Assembly: GCF_963576615.1 (NCBI RefSeq)
Contig: NC_088708.1
Location: 54,795,196-54,859,195, forward strand
DNA from: Watersipora subatra
Taxonomy: Eukaryota; Bryozoa; Gymnolaemata; Cheilostomatida; Watersiporidae
DNA: 64,000 nt
Direction: 5' to 3'
The notes beneath the pieces are model-generated. The model searched no databases. It was not told the origin of the DNA and was given only the letters and a program-made list of their open reading frames with translations. Made by a program: the position numbers and the translations under genes. Numbering within the stretch: the stretch's first letter is position 1; each line of letters starts with the position of its first letter. This document shows positions 60,441 to 64,000 of the stretch, piece by piece.

Positions 60441-60930
60441 CATTTTTATTGTGTTACAAAACATAGTGTCAGCAGAAATTTGCAATCGAAAAATTTGGTG
60501 ATTTGTACCCAAATCACAAGCTCCAGTCGTGCAAATGGTTAGTGTGCTGATCTTATAATCAGTATGACATGCAGAGGCTGTGAGTTCGAGCCTCACCCGG
60601 AGCACATTATTATTGTGTTACAAAACATAATATCAGTAGAAATTCGCAACGGGAAATTTTTGTCACAAATATCTAAATCACAAGCTCCAGTGGTCCAATC
60701 GGTTAGTGAGCTGTCCCTAAAAACATTAGGAGATGCAGAGGCTGTGAGTTCGAACCTCACCTGGAGCACATTTTTATTGTTTTACAAAACATAATGTTAG
60801 TAGAAAGTCGCAATGGAAAAATTTGGTGATTTGTACCTAAATCTCAAGCTCCAGTCATGCAATTGGTAAGTGCGCTGAACTTATAATCAGTATGACATGC
60901 AGAGACTGTGAGTTCGAGCCTCACCTGGAG

Positions 60931-61586
60931 TACATTTTTATTGTGTTACAAAACATAATGTTAGTAGGAAGTCGTAATCGGAAAATTCTGTCACAAATAT
61001 CTAAACCACAAGCTCCAGTGGTGCAATCGGTGAGTGCGCTGTCCTTATAAACAGTATGAGATGCAGAGGCTGTGAGTTCGAGCCTCACCTTGAGCAAAAC
61101 TTTATTGTGTTACAAAACATGATGTTAGTGGAAATTCGCAATGGAAAATTTTTGTCACAAATATCTCAACCACAAGCTCCAGTGGCGCAATCGGTTAGTG
61201 CGCTGTACTTATAAACAGTATGAGATGCAGATGCTGTGAGTAGGAGCTTCACCTGGAGCACATTTTTATTGTGTTACAAAACATAATGTTAGTAGGAAGT
61301 CGTAATCGGAAAATTCTGTCACAAATATCTAAACCACAAGCTCCAGTGGTGCAATCGGTGAGTGCGCTGTCCTTATAAACAGTATGAGATGCAGAGGCTG
61401 TGAGTTCGAGCCTCACCTTGAGCAAAACTTTATTGTGTTACAAAACATGATGTTAGTGGAAATTCGCAATGGAAAATTTTTGTCACAAATATCTCAACCA
61501 CAAGCTCCAGTGGCGCAATCGGTTAGTGCGCTGTACTTATAAACAGTATGAGATGCAGAGGCTGTGAGTTCGAGCCTCACCTTGAG
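60931..61586 (+). repeat. 328-bp two-monomer tandem duplication
   Basis: 60931-61258 and 61259-61586 are adjacent near-copies of a two-unit block. The first unit of each has D-arm ATCGGTGAGTGCG (units 61012 and 61340) and the second has TCTCAACCACAA leading into a GCGC/GTGC unit (61176, 61504). The two copies differ at their 3' ends, where the first has GTAGGAGCTTC in place of the B box. Confidence 0.82.
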
Positions 61587-62206
61587 CAAAACTTTATTGT
61601 GTTACAAAACATAATGTTAGTAGAAATTTGGAATGGCAAATTTTTGTCACAAATATTTCAACCACAAGCTCCAGTGGCGCAATGGGTTGGTGCGCTGTAC
61701 TTATAAACAGTATGAGATGCAGAGGCTGTGAGTTCGAGCCTCACCTGGAGCACATAATTATTGTGTTACAAAACATGATGTTAGTAGAAATTCGCAATGG
61801 AAATATTTGGTGAATTGTACCCAAATCACAAGCTCCAGTCATGCAAATGGTTAGTGTGCTAATCTTATACTCAGTATGACATGCAGAGGCTGTGAGTTCG
61901 AGCCTCACCTGGAGCACAATTTTATTGTGTTACAAAACATAATGGTAGTAGAAATTCGCAATGGCAAAATTTGGTCACAAATATCTAAACCGCAAGCTCC
62001 AGTGGTGCAATCGGTTAGCGAGCTGTCCTTATAAACAGTATGGGATGCAGAGGCTGTGAGTTCGAGCCTCACCTGGAGCACATTTTTATTGTGTGACAAA
62101 ACATTATGATAGTAGGAATTCGTAATGGGAAAATTTTGTCACAAATTTCTAATCCACAAGCTCCAGTGGTGCAATCGGTTAGCGCGCTGTACTTATAAAC
62201 AGTATG

Positions 62207-64000
62207 AGATGCAGAGGCTGTGAGTTCGAGCCCCACCTGGAGCACATTTTTATTGTTTTACAAAACATAATGTTAGTAGAAAGTCGAAATGGAAAAATTT
62301 GGTGATTTGTACTTAAATCTCAAGCTCCAGTCATGCAATTGGTAAGTGCGCTGAACTTATAATCAGTATGACATGCAGAGACTGTGAGTTCGAGCCTCAC
62401 CTGGAGCACATTTTTATTGTGTTACAAAACATAATGTTAGTAGAAATTCGGAATGGCAAATTTTTGTCACAAATATTTCAACCACAAGCTCCAGTGGTGC
62501 AATCGGTTAGTGCGCTGTACTTATAAACAGTATGAGATGCAGAGGCTGTGAGTTCGAGCCTCACCTGGAGCACATTTTTATTGTGTTACAAAACATAATG
62601 TTAGTAGGAAGTCGTAATCGGAAAATTCTGTCACAAAAATCTAAACCACAAGCTCCAGTGGTGCAATCGGTTAGTGCGCTGTACTTATAAACAGTATGAG
62701 ATGCAGAGGCTGTGAGTTCGAGCCTCACCTGGAGCAAAACTTTATTGTGTTACAAAACATAATGTTAGTAGAAATTCGCAATGGCAAATTTTTGTCACAA
62801 ATATCTAAACCACAAGCTCCAGTGGCGCAATTGGTTAGCGCGCTGTACTTATAAACAGTATGAGATGCAGAGGCTGTGAGTTCGAGCTTCACCTGGAGCA
62901 CATTATTATTGTGTTACAAAACATAATATCAGTAGAAATTCGCAACGGGAAACTTTTGTCACAAATATCTAAATCACAAGCTCCAGTGGTGCAATCGGTT
63001 AGTGCGCTGTACTTATAAACAGTATGAGATGCAGAGGCTGTGAGTTCGATCCTCGCCTGGAGCACATTATTATTGTGTTACAAAACATAATGTTAGTAGG
63101 AAGTCGTAATCGGAAAATTCTGTCACAAATATCTGAACCACAAGCTCCAGTGATGCAATCGGTTAGTGCGCTGTACTTATAAACAGTATGAGATGCAGAG
63201 GCTGTGAGTTCGAGCCTCACCTGGAGCACATAATTATTGTGTTACAAAACATGATGTTAGTAGAAATTCGCAATGGAAATATTTGGTGAATTGTACCCAA
63301 ATCACAAGCTCCAGTCATGCAAATGGTTAGTGTGCTAATCTTATACTCAGTATGACATGCAGAGGCTGTGAGTTCGAGCCTCACCTGGAGCACAATTTTA
63401 TTGTGTTACAAAACATAATGGTAGTAGAAATTCGCAATGGCAAAACTTGGTCACAAATATCTAAACCGCAGGCTCCAGTGGTGCAATCGGTTAGCGAGCT
63501 GTACTTATAAACAGTTTGGGATGCAGAGGCTGTGAGTTCGAGCCTCACCTGGAGCACATTTTTATTGTGTGACAAAACATTATGATAGTAGGAAGTCGTA
63601 ATGGGAAAATTTTGTCACAAACTTCTAAACCACAAGCTCCAGTGGTGCCATCGGTTAGCGCGCTGTACTTATACACAGTATGAGATGCAGAGGCTGTGAG
63701 TTCGAGCCTCACCTGGAGCACATTTTTATTGTTTTACAAAACATAATGTTAGTAGAAATTCGGAATGGCAAATTTGTGTCACAAATATCTCAACCACAAG
63801 CTCCAGTGATGCAATCGGTTAGCGCGCTGTACTTATAAACAGTATGAGATGCAGAGGCTGTGAGTTCGAGCATCACCTGGAGCACATTATTATTGTGTTA
63901 CAAAACATAATGTTAGTAGGAAGTCGTAATCGGAAAATTCTGTCACAAATATCTAAACCACAAGCTCCAGTGGTGCAATCGGTGAGTGCGCTGTCCTTAT
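62207..64000 (+). repeat. 3,772-bp tandem duplication, second copy (partial)
   Basis: Units start at 62324, 62488, 62652, 62816, 62980, 63144, 63308, 63472, 63636, 63800 and 63964, the last cut off by the window end. Each matches a unit 3,772 bp upstream with scattered single changes (for example GGGAATATTT near 59,504 versus GGAAATATTT near 63,276). Confidence 0.87.

Larger units (their letters stand above)
58435..62206 (+). repeat. 3,772-bp tandem duplication, first copy (23 monomers)
   Basis: From 59208 the units start at 59208, 59372, 59536, 59700, 59864, 60028, 60192, 60356, 60520, 60684, 60848, 61012, 61176, 61340, 61504, 61668, 61832, 61996 and 62160. The copy overlaps the end of the 1,751-bp duplication, so the two events are nested in time. 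The junction falls in the shared sequence AACAGTATGAGATGCAGAGG. Confidence 0.87.
1..64000 (+). repeat. Tandem tDNA satellite: 392 units of a ~164-bp tRNA-Ile(UAU) monomer
   Basis: Units beginning GCTCCAG (or a one-base variant) recur every 163-164 bp across the window, always in the same orientation. Each has an 85-nt tRNA-like body and a spacer of about 79 bp containing TTGTGTTACAAAACATAATG-like and TCACAAATATCTAAACCACAA-like blocks. Known biology: the body matches eukaryotic intron-containing tRNA-Ile(UAU) with internal A and B boxes. Inference: a pol III tDNA satellite grown by unequal exchange, since large blocks are nearly identical while neighbouring monomers differ at many sites. The array is cut by both window ends, so its true size is larger. 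A SINE family is unlikely because copies are strictly tandem with no poly-A tails or target-site duplications. Confidence 0.93.

Noticed and set aside
1-64000. CRISPR array
   Set aside because: The period is 164 bp, the repeats are 85 nt, and the intervening parts are conserved rather than unique. The repeat folds as a tRNA.
1-64000. tRNA-derived SINE family
   Set aside because: There is no dispersed insertion, poly-A or simple-repeat tail, or target-site duplication. All copies are head-to-tail in one phase.
1-64000. Mitochondrial or bacterial tRNA cluster
   Set aside because: Both A and B boxes, an intron between 37 and 38 and the lack of an encoded CCA fit a eukaryotic nuclear gene. A single isoacceptor repeated ~392 times is not an organellar or bacterial layout.
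1-64000. TATA-like upstream element (AAATATC about 12-20 bp before each unit)
   Set aside because: It is present in most leaders but is simply part of an AT-rich conserved spacer. Nothing in the sequence shows that it acts as a promoter element, so it is not annotated.

Overview
The whole 64 kb window is one head-to-tail tandem array of a single ~164-bp monomer. Each monomer holds an 85-nt tRNA gene or tRNA-derived unit plus a ~79-bp AT-rich spacer. I located 392 units by their GCTCCAG-type 5' end; all lie on the + strand. They include 9 units with the same internal deletion, 2 copies of a 3' fragment, and one unit cut off by the window end. No protein-coding gene, rRNA, CRISPR array or autonomous mobile element is visible, and no gap between units exceeds ~110 bp.

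The tRNA folds as tRNA-Ile with anticodon UAU (decodes AUA) and an 11-nt intron. In the canonical unit the acceptor is GCTCCAG/CTGGAGC, the D stem GCGC/GCGC with GG in the loop, and the anticodon arm CTGTA-CTTATA-[intron AACAGTATGAG]-A-TGCAG. The variable loop is AGGCT, the T arm GTGAG-TTCGAGC-CTCAC, and the discriminator A73. The A box (TGGCGCAATCG) and B box (GTTCGAGCC) match the RNA polymerase III consensus, and CCA is not encoded. The intron lies between positions 37 and 38 and the body closely resembles animal tRNA-Ile-UAU as I recall it. A metazoan nuclear genome is therefore most likely, but the sequence does not fix the species.

Monomers fall into recurring subfamilies: intact GCGC or GTGC D-arm units; a TCATGC D-arm subfamily with its own upstream spacer; a subfamily whose anticodon reads UAA; a CCTAAAA-loop subfamily; units with a changed B box; units with G at the discriminator; and a deleted 57-nt unit. 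They recur in fixed order, giving higher-order repeats (HORs).

Layout: 1-142, a rearranged edge with a 28-bp direct duplication and a 19-bp inverted copy of the D arm; 117-4525 and 4526-8443, two HOR copies (~27 and 24 units); 8444-9754, a G73-rich block; 9755-12630, shortened HOR copies; 12631-20480 and 20481-28330, a nearly perfect 7,850-bp (48-unit) tandem duplication; 28331-38200, further rearranged copies; 38201-44100 and 44101-50000, a 5,900-bp (36-unit) tandem duplication; 50001-55705, a more diverged stretch; 55706-57456 and 57457-59207, a 1,751-bp tandem duplication; 58435-62206 and 62207-64000, a 3,772-bp tandem duplication that runs off the window. Wherever I could place a HOR junction it lay in or near a tRNA unit, as expected for unequal exchange between monomers.

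The window is best read as a tDNA satellite: possibly a supply of tRNA-Ile(UAU), possibly a structural or heterochromatic array made of pol III promoters, in which a minority of units look fully functional and most carry lesions in stems, anticodon or terminator.
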